From: Streptococcus parasanguinis
GTDB lineage: Bacteria > Bacillota > Bacilli > Lactobacillales > Streptococcaceae
DNA length: 64,000 nt
Reading direction: 5' to 3'
NCBI RefSeq assembly: GCF_901875555.1
Contig: NZ_CABFMD010000011.1
Span: 248,001-312,000, forward strand
The notes beneath the pieces were generated by a model. That model worked only from the letters and a program-made list of their open reading frames with translations, did not search any database and was not told the origin of the DNA. The position numbers were made by a program, and so were the translations under genes. Position 1 is the first letter of the stretch, and each line of letters starts with the position of its first letter. Below are positions 42,594 through 51,962 of this stretch, in pieces.

Positions 42594-44252
42594 ATGAAAA
42601 TTTTATTTGTATCTCCTGTTGGAGCCATGTTTAGTGGAGCGGAAGTATCGATTGTGAACCTAATGAAGTTGTTAGTTCAAGAAGGTCACGAAGTATATAA
42701 TGTGATCCCGGATAATACTCCACACATCGATAAAGACTATCTCCGTCATATGGATGCAACTGGAATTAAACTATTTCAGTTAAAAACCAATCAGTGGTGG
42801 TGGCCTGAGTCTAAAACGCTGGATATTTCGGATTTAGAAATCCAAGCTTCTCAACAAAAGAATATTGATGAAGTAAGAGAAATCATTCAGAATGAACAGA
42901 TTGAACTGGTTATTTCGAATACAGTAAATGTGTTTCAGGGAGCAATAGCTGCTGCATGTGAAAAGGTGAGACATTTTTATATTATTCATGAATTTCCTTT
43001 TGGCGAGTTTGGCTATTATAAAGAGTTAATTCCCTTAATTGATGATCTGTCTGATAAAATTTTTGTAGTCGAAGGGGAATTGTACCACACTCTTACGAAT
43101 TATTTTACGACTGATAAATTGATTCCGTTTATTCCTTATACAGAAGTTCAAGAGCGTCCGCTCAAGAATTCTACTATTTCTCGTTTTGTATCCATTGGTG
43201 GGATTAATGAACGGAAAAATCAGCTTGAATTGCTCGCAGCTTATCATCAATTAGATCGGAAAGATATTGAACTGGTCTTTATCGGAGGATGGGATGAACA
43301 GTACAAAAGGTTGATGGATGACTATATTCAAACGCATCATCTAGATCGTGTGACGTTTGTTGGGTTTCACTCGGATCCATGGTCCTTGGTGACAGACAAA
43401 GATATCCTCGTTTTGCCTGCTACATTAGAAACATTTTCTTTGGTATTTGTGGAATCAGTCCTAAATGGTGTTCCCGCAATCATTTCCGATAATTTAGGTC
43501 ATTTATCTTCGAGTAAATTTTTAGAATCTGGGAATTTATATTCACTAGGGGATAGAGATTTGCTAAGTCAACAAATGGCTACAGTGATTGAGAATTTTGA
43601 TAGCTATAAAGAAAAACAATTACTGGATCAAGAACTTGCTCGAAAAAAATATAATCTAAAGACGATCTATGCCGTTTTTAAAGATAACATTGAAGTAGAA
43701 ACACCAATTGTGAACCAAAAGCTATCCTCTAAGTATGCTCGATTTTTGGGGATGAAATTCAAGAATCGTGATATCGAAGTGATTGGTAAATCTCAAGTGG
43801 TAATTTCAGCTTCTAATGATGGGCTCCATTCAGCCTACCATGAAATAACAAAAGAGAGAATGGAAAATAAGGGCACCATTATCTTTCAGCTTGAAAATGA
43901 AAAAAGTCTAAAAATATTACTTTCAGAATTTCCTAGCTCCTATAAAAAATTGTCATTGATAGCATTGGAGGATCAGAGAGAAATTCCTCTTGTAACTTCA
44001 AATGGAATTGATTTCGAAGATGTTTTGGTTTTCTTTAATACCCATCCACATATTCTTTTTGATCTTTCGAATAGTTCAGGTAATCAATTTCAATTCTCCT
44101 ATGAAAAAGAAAGTGACGAAGAATTTAGCAGGCACCTATTCAACTTACATGAGAAACATAAAAAATTATCTCATGAATACAATTCCGTCATCCATTCTCG
44201 CCGTTGGACGATTCCAACAAAGATCTTGAAATTCTTAAGAATAAGGAAATAA
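42594..44252 (+). CDS. GT4 family glycosyltransferase with C-terminal extension
   Basis: This 552-residue enzyme has a GT-B fold in residues 1-360: N-terminal MKILFVSPVGAMFSGAEVSI, and donor site LPATLETFSLVFVESVLNG with the E-x7-E pair. Residues ~370-552 are an extension of unknown function ending in a Lys/Arg-rich segment. It occupies the place of rgpE (a GT2 glucosyl side-chain enzyme in S. mutans) between rgpD and rgpF but is a different family. It probably sets a strain-specific linkage. Confidence 0.8.
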   Translation: MKILFVSPVGAMFSGAEVSIVNLMKLLVQEGHEVYNVIPDNTPHIDKDYLRHMDATGIKLFQLKTNQWWWPESKTLDISDLEIQASQQKNIDEVREIIQNEQIELVISNTVNVFQGAIAAACEKVRHFYIIHEFPFGEFGYYKELIPLIDDLSDKIFVVEGELYHTLTNYFTTDKLIPFIPYTEVQERPLKNSTISRFVSIGGINERKNQLELLAAYHQLDRKDIELVFIGGWDEQYKRLMDDYIQTHHLDRVTFVGFHSDPWSLVTDKDILVLPATLETFSLVFVESVLNGVPAIISDNLGHLSSSKFLESGNLYSLGDRDLLSQQMATVIENFDSYKEKQLLDQELARKKYNLKTIYAVFKDNIEVETPIVNQKLSSKYARFLGMKFKNRDIEVIGKSQVVISASNDGLHSAYHEITKERMENKGTIIFQLENEKSLKILLSEFPSSYKKLSLIALEDQREIPLVTSNGIDFEDVLVFFNTHPHILFDLSNSSGNQFQFSYEKESDEEFSRHLFNLHEKHKKLSHEYNSVIHSRRWTIPTKILKFLRIRK

Positions 44253-44253
44253 T

Positions 44254-46002
44254 ATGCAACGTTTACTTTTGTACGTTCACTTCAATAAATTTAACTTTAT
44301 CAGTGGACATGTACTCTATCAATTAGAAAAAATTCGTCCCTTGTATTCACGGGTGGTCTTTATCTCTAATAGTCAACTACCAGAAGATGTGAAGGATCAT
44401 TTGTCTTCCCAACAGTTGGTGGATGATATTCTTGAACGCCAAAATAGTGGCTTTGACTTCGCTGCTTGGCGGGATGGAATGAAGACAGTCGGCTTTGATC
44501 AACTGGCTCACTTTGATTCTGTTACCCTTATGAATGATACCTGCTTTGGACCTCTTTGGGATTTAGAACCCATTTATCAGCAGTTTGAAAATGACCCTGA
44601 AGTAGATTTCTGGGGAATGACCAATTACCGGAAAGACAAGGATTTTAACGAGCATATTCAAAGTTATTATCTTAGCTTTAAAAAACAGGTGCTGACATCG
44701 AGCGCCTTTCATGAGTTTTGGCAGGGCGTTCAAGACTTTACTAATGTCCAAGATGTAATTGATAACTACGAGACTAGGGTCACAACGAATTTTTTGGATG
44801 CTGGTTTTCGCTATAAAACTGTCTTTAATACCATCCATGAAGATACAACTGGGATGCTCTATCCAGACTTTTCTTATTACAATCCTACAGCGATTCTCAA
44901 ACATAAGGTTCCTTTCATCAAAGTTAAAACCATTGCAAACAATGAAGGAATCATGCCTTATATTTTTGATGAATTGGAGCGTGTATCGGACTATCCATTG
45001 GATTTGATTCTTAACCACATGTCTATGATTGACCGTCCGGACTATCCTTATCTCTTATCCCGTAAGTATTTGAAGGATCAAGACTTAGGAGATACATTTG
45101 ATAAAAAAATTGCGGTTCATCTCCATGTCTTTTATGTGGACCTCTTGGAAGAATTTCTAGATGCTTTCCAAGCTTTTCATTTCACCTATGACTTATGGAT
45201 TACGACAGATGTAGAAGAGAAGAAGCAGGCTATTGAGGAGATTCTTTCTAATCGGGCCCAAGTTGCGACAGTTGTGGTGACTGGAAACATTGGACGAGAT
45301 GTGTTACCAATGTTACTCTTAAAAGAGCAACTCTCTCACTATGATTATGTCGGCCATTTTCATACCAAGAAATCCAAAGAAGCAGATTTCTGGGCAGGTG
45401 AATCTTGGCGGAATGAATTGATTGAGATGCTGATCAAGCCAGCGGATCAAATCCTTGCCAACATGGAGGCCAATCCAAAAGTTGGAATCGCCATCGCAGA
45501 TATTCCAACCTTCTTCCGATACAATCGAATAGTGGTTGCCTGGAATGAAGCCCTCATTTCACCAGAGATGAACAAGCTATGGGAACGGATGGGAGCGACC
45601 AAGTCGATTGATTTCAAGAATCTCAATACCTTTGTCATGAGTTATGGAACCTTTGTTTGGTTTAAATATGATGCTTTGAAACCACTCTTTGAGTTGAATT
45701 TGACAGCAGCAGATGTCCCGGCTGAACCTCTTCCTCAAAATTCGATCCTGCATGCGATTGAACGCTTATTAGTCTACATTGCCTGGGATCAAAAATATGA
45801 CTTTAGGATCTCCCAAAATCCACACGTTCTCACACCATTTATCGATAATAAGCAGTTGAACAATCGTGAGGATCTCCAACCACATACCTTCGTGGACTTT
45901 AATCAAATCGGTGGGATTAAAGGAGCCTTGAAGTATATCGTGATCGGTCCAGCAAGAGCTGTGAAATATATACTAAAAAGAATGATAAAGAAAGTGAAAT
46001 AA
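44254..46002 (+). CDS. rgpF: Rhamnan synthesis protein RgpF/GacF
   Basis: This 582-residue RgpF-family enzyme polymerises rhamnose. The first half has LLLYVHFNKFNFISGHVLYQ and LMNDTCFGPLWDL; the second half has KIAVHLHVFYVDLLEEFLDAF, NIGRDVLPMLL and VGHFHTKKS, so it looks like two glycosyltransferase lobes. It starts one base after the GT4 stop and shares a base with the next gene. Composition returns to core-genome values. Confidence 0.92.
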   Translation: MQRLLLYVHFNKFNFISGHVLYQLEKIRPLYSRVVFISNSQLPEDVKDHLSSQQLVDDILERQNSGFDFAAWRDGMKTVGFDQLAHFDSVTLMNDTCFGPLWDLEPIYQQFENDPEVDFWGMTNYRKDKDFNEHIQSYYLSFKKQVLTSSAFHEFWQGVQDFTNVQDVIDNYETRVTTNFLDAGFRYKTVFNTIHEDTTGMLYPDFSYYNPTAILKHKVPFIKVKTIANNEGIMPYIFDELERVSDYPLDLILNHMSMIDRPDYPYLLSRKYLKDQDLGDTFDKKIAVHLHVFYVDLLEEFLDAFQAFHFTYDLWITTDVEEKKQAIEEILSNRAQVATVVVTGNIGRDVLPMLLLKEQLSHYDYVGHFHTKKSKEADFWAGESWRNELIEMLIKPADQILANMEANPKVGIAIADIPTFFRYNRIVVAWNEALISPEMNKLWERMGATKSIDFKNLNTFVMSYGTFVWFKYDALKPLFELNLTAADVPAEPLPQNSILHAIERLLVYIAWDQKYDFRISQNPHVLTPFIDNKQLNNREDLQPHTFVDFNQIGGIKGALKYIVIGPARAVKYILKRMIKKVK

Positions 46003-48539
46003 TGAAACGGAAAAAAGAGTTTAATATTAAAGAATTTATCCTCTCAGCTTTATCGAAACTTTCAAGAACTCAGTGGTATTACATTGCAACTTTATTTTTA
46101 TTCTATTTCATTAATGTTTTTCTTTTAAATTGTCGACTAATTGATACCTTAGGATCCACAACTTCTGTTAGGGAATTGAATAATAATTTTGGAATAATTT
46201 TTGGAATAGCAATTTTATTTATTGCTTATTTGAGTTCAAAATTTGATTTTAAGTGGTTCTTTCTGTTGAAATGTATTGTAGGGTATTTTATATATACAAG
46301 TTTATCGTATTTAGTAGATGTTACTACTAACATTAATAACCCTAAATTTAAATTATGGAATTTTAAAAATAATCCGTTTCTTCAAACAAATGGATTATGG
46401 ACTTTGTTTTCAATTATTTTAATTTCTAGTCTTTGTTTCTTTTTTAGAAAATATTATGAAAATAAAACTCATCGTGGAAGAGTTACTGTTGCAATTAATA
46501 AAGAGTTTGAATATTTACTATTAGGACAATTTTTGACTTTATTAATATTTTTGGATAGTAAAATTCCATCATTTATTTCAAAAACAACTACTTTTATAAA
46601 GATTGGGGATAAATATAATTTAGGAAAGTATTCAGAAGCTCAATTTTGGTCTCTCTTTCCAACTACTTTTGGTTTGTTTATTTTATTAAGTTTTGTCACG
46701 TTTTTGTTTATGAAAGGTCAAAGTGATTTTATAAAAAACAAACCATCCTTCTCTTTATCTGTATTCTTTAGTGCTGTATTTGCTATAGTATTCAATTTTA
46801 CTTTGCAAATTGGGATGGGAAATAGTGAAAAATTTTTAGGTTATTCATTTCTACCAGGAGCTTTGTTATTTCAATTTATAACACTATTTCTTTTATTTAT
46901 TTCAGTTTTTTTGGTAACTAATAAGGTTGTTTTAAGTACTTTAATCATTCTTTCCTTTGGTACAGTCTTTTCTATTGCTAATGCAATTAAATTTTCAATG
47001 AGGAATGAACCAGTTTTGCCAAGTGATTTATCTTGGTTGTCATCTGTTGATCAATTATTTGGTTTTGTAGATCCGTCTATTGTATTTTACAGCATTTTAT
47101 GTTTGGTATTATTACCATTGCTATATATTATTTTAAGAAAACTTTTCTTTCAAGGTCGAATCTTGAGAAGTTTCCTTTTTAGAATTCTGCTATTATTAAC
47201 CATTATAATAGTTTATGTTAATGTTTTTGATATATTGAGTAATAAAGAACAAAATGGTCAAGTTAGAGATGGTGTTCCGATTGTTTCACAATTAAATAAC
47301 TTTCAAAATATTGTTTGGATGGGAAATACTGTTAATGCTAGATATAAATCAATTTCATATGTTTGGTTTAATCAAATGGCGACGGAAGTGGTTCCTATCC
47401 CCGAGGGATACTCTAAAGCACGGATAAATAAAATAAAAGAAAAGTATGCATCAATAGCTTCGGAATTGAATAAGACAAGAAATTCAAATATACAAGATAA
47501 TACAATTATTTATATTTTGAGTGAGAGCTTTTCAGATCCGTCACGAATTGATACTGTTAAGTTAAATAAAGATGTTATTCCGAATATAAGATCCATAAAG
47601 AATAATACAACAAGTGGTTTAATGCAATCAGATGGTTACGGGGGTGGAACTGCAAATATGGAGTTTCAGACTTTGTTTGGACTTCCATATTACAATATGT
47701 CTCAAAGTGTTGCTGTATTACATACAGAGGTATTTCCTAAGTTAATAGAAAAACCATCGATAAGCAACAGTTTTAATGAGAAAGATAGAATTGCTATTCA
47801 TTTTAATGATCCTAGAAATTACTCTAGAAATGTTGTATATAAAGATTTAAAATTTAATAAATTTATTACTTCTCCTGCAAAAGGGGTAGAACATGAAAAA
47901 CAAGGTGCGTATTTAAGTGATAGGACTCTTTATAATACGATTCTACGAAATATCTCAGCTAATAAAAATGAAAATCAATTTTTTTCAATTATTACAATGC
48001 AGAACCACGCTCCTTGGTCTGAGTCTACTCCAGAGGATTTAACTGCTATTGGAGAAAAATTTTCAGATGAAGAGAATGCAAAATTATTAAATTATTCTAG
48101 ATTGTTAACACATACTGATAGTGATACCCAATCCTTCCTGGAAAGTCTTTCTAAAATAGATAAGAAGATTACAGTGGTCTTCTATGGAGATCACTTGCCT
48201 GGTCTCTATCCGGAGTCGGCCTTTAAGAACAACCCAGAAGGTCAGTACCAGACAGATTATTTCATTTGGAGTAATTTTGATGCACCGAAATTGAATTATC
48301 CTTTGGTCAATTCAAGTGATTTCTCTGCTATGGTCTTTGAACAGACCAATTCAAAAGTTTCACCTTACTATGCTTTGTTGACGGAAGTATTGAAAAAAGC
48401 AAGTGTCGATAAAAAGGCCTTAGAAGGGGAAGCACAAGAGATTGCAGAGGATTTGAAAATGGTTGAATACGACCTGATTAGTGGGAAAGGTTACCTTTCT
48501 AAAGACTTCTTTAAAGTCCCAACCAACAAATCCAATTAA
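46002..48539 (+). CDS. GacH/SccH-like glycerol phosphate transferase (LTA synthase family)
   Basis: This 845-residue protein has about 11-12 membrane helices in residues 1-440, then an extracellular sulfatase-fold domain. That domain shows YILSESFSDPSRID, the nucleophile region GYGGGTANMEFQT, TMQNHAPWSE and FYGDHLPGLYP, the LTA-synthase metal and phosphate-binding motifs. GacH/SccH add sn-glycerol 1-phosphate to the polysaccharide side chain, which affects zinc and phospholipase A2 sensitivity. The first 2.1 kb are AT-rich, and a sharp change to core composition occurs near 48130, suggesting a recombination joint. Confidence 0.87.
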   Translation: MKRKKEFNIKEFILSALSKLSRTQWYYIATLFLFYFINVFLLNCRLIDTLGSTTSVRELNNNFGIIFGIAILFIAYLSSKFDFKWFFLLKCIVGYFIYTSLSYLVDVTTNINNPKFKLWNFKNNPFLQTNGLWTLFSIILISSLCFFFRKYYENKTHRGRVTVAINKEFEYLLLGQFLTLLIFLDSKIPSFISKTTTFIKIGDKYNLGKYSEAQFWSLFPTTFGLFILLSFVTFLFMKGQSDFIKNKPSFSLSVFFSAVFAIVFNFTLQIGMGNSEKFLGYSFLPGALLFQFITLFLLFISVFLVTNKVVLSTLIILSFGTVFSIANAIKFSMRNEPVLPSDLSWLSSVDQLFGFVDPSIVFYSILCLVLLPLLYIILRKLFFQGRILRSFLFRILLLLTIIIVYVNVFDILSNKEQNGQVRDGVPIVSQLNNFQNIVWMGNTVNARYKSISYVWFNQMATEVVPIPEGYSKARINKIKEKYASIASELNKTRNSNIQDNTIIYILSESFSDPSRIDTVKLNKDVIPNIRSIKNNTTSGLMQSDGYGGGTANMEFQTLFGLPYYNMSQSVAVLHTEVFPKLIEKPSISNSFNEKDRIAIHFNDPRNYSRNVVYKDLKFNKFITSPAKGVEHEKQGAYLSDRTLYNTILRNISANKNENQFFSIITMQNHAPWSESTPEDLTAIGEKFSDEENAKLLNYSRLLTHTDSDTQSFLESLSKIDKKITVVFYGDHLPGLYPESAFKNNPEGQYQTDYFIWSNFDAPKLNYPLVNSSDFSAMVFEQTNSKVSPYYALLTEVLKKASVDKKALEGEAQEIAEDLKMVEYDLISGKGYLSKDFFKVPTNKSN

Positions 48540-48540
48540 A

Positions 48541-48598
48541 AGGAGAGCTAGCAGTTAAAAATCTTTGTGATTTTGGCTGTCTGGCTCCCTTTTTTTTG
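48541..48598 (+). terminator. Terminator at the end of the rgp operon
   Basis: An imperfect long stem joins GGAG-AGC-TAG-CAG with CTG-TCT-GGCTCC, and a run of eight T follows. Confidence 0.6.
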
Positions 48599-48633
48599 TT
48601 TTTTATGCTAAACTATTAGATGGGGGTACGCTC

Positions 48634-49110
48634 ATGATTAAGATATTTGGAAAGGTCCATTATCATTGGCAACCGGACTTATCTGTTCTTGTGACTTATT
48701 GGTCCATTGCAGTGATTCCGGTCTTTATTGGACTGGCCTTGATGTATGAGAGCTCTAGTGTGCCAACGCTAGTTTTGTTTTCTTTCTTTTTATTTATGGC
48801 CTTGCTCGCGATTGGGGTCCATCGTTACTTCACGATTTATGAGGATGGGATCTTGCGGATTATTACTGCCAATCCTTTTACTCCAATCAAGGTGAAGATT
48901 GACTCGATCGAAAAGGTCGAAGTAAATAAGAAGTCGATCAAGCTCATTTTTAATGATGGTTCGCGCAGTCGGACATTCTGTATGCGCAAATGGCCGAAAA
49001 AATACTTTATCAATGCACTTGCCTTAAATCCCTATTTTAAGGGAGAAGTAATCTTGACGGATAATTTCATCCATGTGGATTACTATGAGATGTATTATGC
49101 AGACAAATAA
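48634..49110 (+). CDS. ebsA: EbsA family membrane protein
   Basis: This 158-residue protein has two membrane helices (about 21-40 and 44-62) followed by a PH-like beta-rich cytosolic domain. I recognise the streptococcal EbsA family by this layout and its place next to ferredoxin and cmk. The function is unproven: the family was named as pore-forming or related to enterococcal aggregation-substance genes. GGGGG upstream of the ATG is the ribosome site. Confidence 0.72.
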   Translation: MIKIFGKVHYHWQPDLSVLVTYWSIAVIPVFIGLALMYESSSVPTLVLFSFFLFMALLAIGVHRYFTIYEDGILRIITANPFTPIKVKIDSIEKVEVNKKSIKLIFNDGSRSRTFCMRKWPKKYFINALALNPYFKGEVILTDNFIHVDYYEMYYADK

Positions 49111-49111
49111 A

Positions 49112-49138
49112 AAGCCCTCTTAATCTTTTAAGAGAGCA
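49112..49138. terminator. Bidirectional terminator between ebsA and ferredoxin
   Basis: GC-CTCTTAA pairs with TTAAGAG-GC around TCTT; it overlaps the last codons of the ferredoxin gene. Confidence 0.6.
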
Positions 49139-49320
49139 TGAGTGGGGCATTCTTTAATAGCCTCGAGAACATCGTTTGTGACAGGGACTTCCTTTTCAAG
49201 GAGGTCGTCGTCTTCAGTAGCAAATTTAACGATGCCATTGTCATGGTAATCAAATAATTCAGAATAGGTCTGACAGAGACCACAAGCGATGCAACGATCT
49301 GGTATTAACGTAACTTTCAT
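49120..49320 (-). CDS. fer: Ferredoxin, single [4Fe-4S]
   Basis: This 66-residue electron carrier has Cys10, Cys13 and Cys16 in RCIACGLCQ and the fourth ligand Cys58 in KECPTHALL. Only one cluster is possible, as in the Bacillus Fer type. A streptococcal redox partner is not identified. It is read opposite to its neighbours, and its start is back to back with the LysM-like gene. Confidence 0.88.
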   Translation of the reverse strand: MKVTLIPDRCIACGLCQTYSELFDYHDNGIVKFATEDDDLLEKEVPVTNDVLEAIKECPTHALLKD

Positions 49321-49365
49321 ACTTCTATTGTAATGATTTTTACGAGAAAAAACAAGGAGGAAGTC

Positions 49366-49821
49366 ATGGCAAAAGAACCATGGGAAGAAGATATTTACGA
49401 TGATGGAGAAGAAACATTGAAAAGAACGAGTAAGTTAAACGGAATCAAGGCAGATCGTCTATTGACGATTTTAGCCATTATTTTCTTTGTAATAGTAGTG
49501 GCGATGGTTTGTTTGTTGATTTTCCTTTCAACAGGTGGCAGCAATAAATCCAAACAAATGTCTGGTTTCTACAATGGTGAGACCAAGGTTGAACAGAAAT
49601 CATCGGCTCCTGCAGCACAAACTGACCAAGCAGCTACTGAAGATAGTTCAAAAGATGAGAAATCTGAAGAAGGTACGATCACTGTTCAAGCAGGTGAAGG
49701 GGAAGCAGCGATCGCTGCGCGTGCTGGTATTTCCATTGCCCAATTGGAACAGTTAAATCCTTCTCATATGTCTACAGGATCATGGTATGCGAATCCTGGA
49801 GATGTCGTTAAGATTCAGTAG
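49366..49821 (+). CDS. SAG1386/EF1546-type surface protein with LysM-like end
   Basis: This 151-residue protein has a charged cytosolic N-terminus, one membrane helix (about 32-54), a low-complexity Ser/Ala/Glu-rich linker and a C-terminal degenerate LysM motif ([20 protein letters not shown] to NPGDVVKI). The LysM end probably binds peptidoglycan. I choose ATG 49366 behind AAGGAGG rather than an earlier start. It is 14 bases upstream of cmk and probably co-transcribed. Confidence 0.82.
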   Translation: MAKEPWEEDIYDDGEETLKRTSKLNGIKADRLLTILAIIFFVIVVAMVCLLIFLSTGGSNKSKQMSGFYNGETKVEQKSSAPAAQTDQAATEDSSKDEKSEEGTITVQAGEGEAAIAARAGISIAQLEQLNPSHMSTGSWYANPGDVVKIQ

Positions 49822-49835
49822 GAGTTGAGGTTAGC

Positions 49836-50516
49836 ATGAAACAAATTCAAATTGCCATTGATGGACCGGCTTCTAGTGGAAAGTCCACGGTTGCAAAGAT
49901 CATTGCCAAGGATCTAGGCTATACGTATCTAGATACGGGGGCTATGTATCGAGCAGCGACCTATTTAGCGTTGCAAAACAACTTTTCTGCGGAGCAAGTG
50001 GAGGACTTGTTGGCTCTGTTGGATCAGTATCCGATCAGCTTTGGTCGTTCGGAAGAAGGAGAGCAGCTTGTTTTTGTAGCAGACGTGGATATTACCCATC
50101 CAATTCGTGATAACCAAGTGACCAACAATGTTTCATGGGTTGCGGCGCTTGCGCCTGTCCGTGAAAAGTTAGTGGCTCTTCAGCAAGTGATTGCAGAGAA
50201 GGGTGGAATCGTCATGGACGGTCGCGATATTGGGACAGTTGTCTTGCCAAATGCAGAGTTGAAGATCTTCTTAGTGGCATCCGTGGAAGAACGTGCAGAA
50301 CGTCGCTACAAGGAAAATGTTGAAAAGGGCATCACAGCGGATCTTGAATTGTTAAAAAAAGAAATCGCTGAACGTGACTATAAGGACAGCCACCGTGCTG
50401 TGTCTCCTTTGAAACCTGCAGCAGATGCCATTCATTTTGACACAACGGGTGTTGGAATTGCAGACGTTGTGGCCTTTATTGAAGAAAAAGCGAAAAAACT
50501 TCTTGACAAAGAATAA
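49836..50516 (+). CDS. cmk: Cytidylate kinase
   Basis: This enzyme phosphorylates CMP and dCMP. P-loop [21 protein letters not shown], the CMP-site [14 protein letters not shown] and the lid [10 protein letters not shown] are all present. 226 residues, standard. It follows the LysM-like gene and precedes the IF3 operon leader, the common streptococcal order. Confidence 0.94.
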   Translation: MKQIQIAIDGPASSGKSTVAKIIAKDLGYTYLDTGAMYRAATYLALQNNFSAEQVEDLLALLDQYPISFGRSEEGEQLVFVADVDITHPIRDNQVTNNVSWVAALAPVREKLVALQQVIAEKGGIVMDGRDIGTVVLPNAELKIFLVASVEERAERRYKENVEKGITADLELLKKEIAERDYKDSHRAVSPLKPAADAIHFDTTGVGIADVVAFIEEKAKKLLDKE

Positions 50517-50539
50517 AAAACTTGATATCATATAAAAGT

Positions 50540-50675
50540 TGAGAAAAGCAGAAGTGAGAACTTCTCGCCTTGTGACGCAAGTTGCCTGGCCCCTACGGAT
50601 CAAGTTTCAGTAATGAAATACATCATGTAGTTCGGGCCTGTATTGCAGGTCCGTTCTTTGTTTTTCTCGAATAAT
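50540..50675 (+). promoter_or_regulatory. L20-type ribosomal protein leader of infC-rpmI-rplT
   Basis: The 170-base gap before infC holds a structured leader. It includes AGAAGTGAGAACTTCT (hairpin), and a terminal hairpin GGCCTG-TATTG-CAGGTCC followed by GTTCTTTGTTTTT, which looks like an attenuator. This matches the known firmicute L20 leader, where ribosomal protein L20 binds and causes premature termination. The assignment rests on position and hairpins, not on a covariance search. Confidence 0.7.
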
Positions 50676-50693
50676 AAAAAAGAGGTGAAAACC

Positions 50694-51215
50694 ATAGCAA
50701 AGCAAGACTTATTCATCAATGATGAAATTCGTGTACGTGAAGTTCGCTTAATCGGTCTTGAAGGTGAGCAATTGGGTATCAAACCACTTAGCGAAGCGCA
50801 AGCACTTGCGGACGACGCTAATGTTGACTTGGTTCTCATTCAACCTCAAGCTAAACCTCCTGTTGCGAAAATTATGGACTACGGTAAGTTCAAATTTGAG
50901 TACCAGAAGAAGCAAAAAGAACAACGCAAAAAACAAAGCGTTGTGACCGTGAAAGAAGTTCGTTTGAGCCCAGTGATTGACAAGGGTGATTTCGATACAA
51001 AACTTCGCAATGCTCGCAAATTCCTTGAAAAAGGAAATAAAGTGAAGGTATCCATTCGCTTTAAGGGTCGTATGATTACCCACAAAGAGATTGGTGCTAA
51101 AGTTTTAGCCGACTTCGCTGAAGCGACACAAGATGTGGCGATCATCGAACAACGTGCTAAGATGGATGGACGTCAAATGTTCATGCAATTGGCGCCAGCA
51201 ACTGACAAGAAATAA
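50694..51215 (+). CDS. infC: Translation initiation factor IF-3 (AUA start)
   Basis: IF-3 selects the initiator tRNA and start codon. The protein has the usual N domain ([14 protein letters not shown]), linker helix ([16 protein letters not shown]) and C domain ([15 protein letters not shown]). No ATG fits. The strong ribosome site GAGGTGA (50683-50689) is followed 4-6 bases later by ATA (50694), which gives 173 residues, aligned with Bacillus IF-3. A GTG at 50685 lies inside the ribosome site itself. Non-AUG starts are the rule for infC because IF-3 discriminates against its own message. Confidence 0.9.
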   Translation: MAKQDLFINDEIRVREVRLIGLEGEQLGIKPLSEAQALADDANVDLVLIQPQAKPPVAKIMDYGKFKFEYQKKQKEQRKKQSVVTVKEVRLSPVIDKGDFDTKLRNARKFLEKGNKVKVSIRFKGRMITHKEIGAKVLADFAEATQDVAIIEQRAKMDGRQMFMQLAPATDKK

Positions 51216-51248
51216 TCTGTCAGAAAGTTAAAAAAAGGAGAAAATATC

Positions 51249-51449
51249 ATGCCAAAACAAAAAACACACCGCGCATCAGCTAAACGTTTCAAACGTACAG
51301 GTTCTGGTGGACTTAAACGTTTCCGTGCTTACACTTCTCACCGTTTCCACGGAAAAACTAAGAAACAACGTCGTCATCTTCGTAAAGCATCTATGGTGCA
51401 TGCAGGAGATTTCAAACGTATCAAAGCAATGCTTACTCGCTTGAAATAA
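51249..51449 (+). CDS. rpmI: 50S ribosomal protein L35
   Basis: This 66-residue basic protein begins [18 protein letters not shown] and matches bL35 throughout, including the [12 protein letters not shown] segment. It lies between infC and rplT, with AAAGGAG before the ATG. Confidence 0.95.
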   Translation: MPKQKTHRASAKRFKRTGSGGLKRFRAYTSHRFHGKTKKQRRHLRKASMVHAGDFKRIKAMLTRLK

Positions 51450-51498
51450 TCGCGTATTTGTAAGTAAAGAATTCTAGGAAATATTGGAGGAAATATAA

Positions 51499-51858
51499 AT
51501 GGCACGTGTTAAAGGTGGCGTTGTATCACGCAAACGTCGTAAACGTATTCTTAAATTAGCTAAAGGTTACTATGGAGCTAAACATATCTTGTTCCGTACT
51601 GCAAAAGAACAAGTAATGAACTCTTACTACTATGCATACCGTGACCGTCGTCAAAAGAAACGTGACTTCCGTAAATTGTGGATCACACGTATCAATGCGG
51701 CAGCTCGTTTGAACGGACTTTCATACTCACAATTGATGCATGGTTTGAAATTGGCTGAAATCGAAGTGAACCGTAAAATGCTTGCTGACTTGGCTGTTAA
51801 CGATGCAGCAGCTTTCACAGCTCTTGCAGATGCAGCGAAAGCAAAACTTGGTAAATAA
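51499..51858 (+). CDS. rplT: 50S ribosomal protein L20
   Basis: This 119-residue bL20 begins [18 protein letters not shown] and has the typical [16 protein letters not shown]. It is an assembly protein and the probable repressor of its own operon through the leader before infC. It ends the operon at a strong terminator. Confidence 0.95.
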
Positions 51859-51865
51859 TGTTTAT

Positions 51866-51897
51866 AAGACTGGGAAGATTTTCTCAGTCTTTTTTTC
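51866..51897 (+). terminator. Terminator after rplT
   Basis: AAGACTGGGAA pairs with TTCTCAGTCTT around GATT and runs into seven T. Confidence 0.9.
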
Positions 51898-51901
51898 TTG
51901 C

Positions 51902-51925
51902 TGATTTCATGCTATAATGAAATCA
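51902..51925 (+). promoter_or_regulatory. Promoter with inverted repeat over the -10
   Basis: TATAAT (51913-51918) of the deaminase gene is framed by a perfect 8-bp inverted repeat, TGATTTCA (51902-51909) and TGAAATCA (51918-51925). A repressor bound there would block the promoter. Confidence 0.4.
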
Positions 51926-51962
51926 ATTATAGGAGTAATTATATTAGATGGAGGACCGAAAG

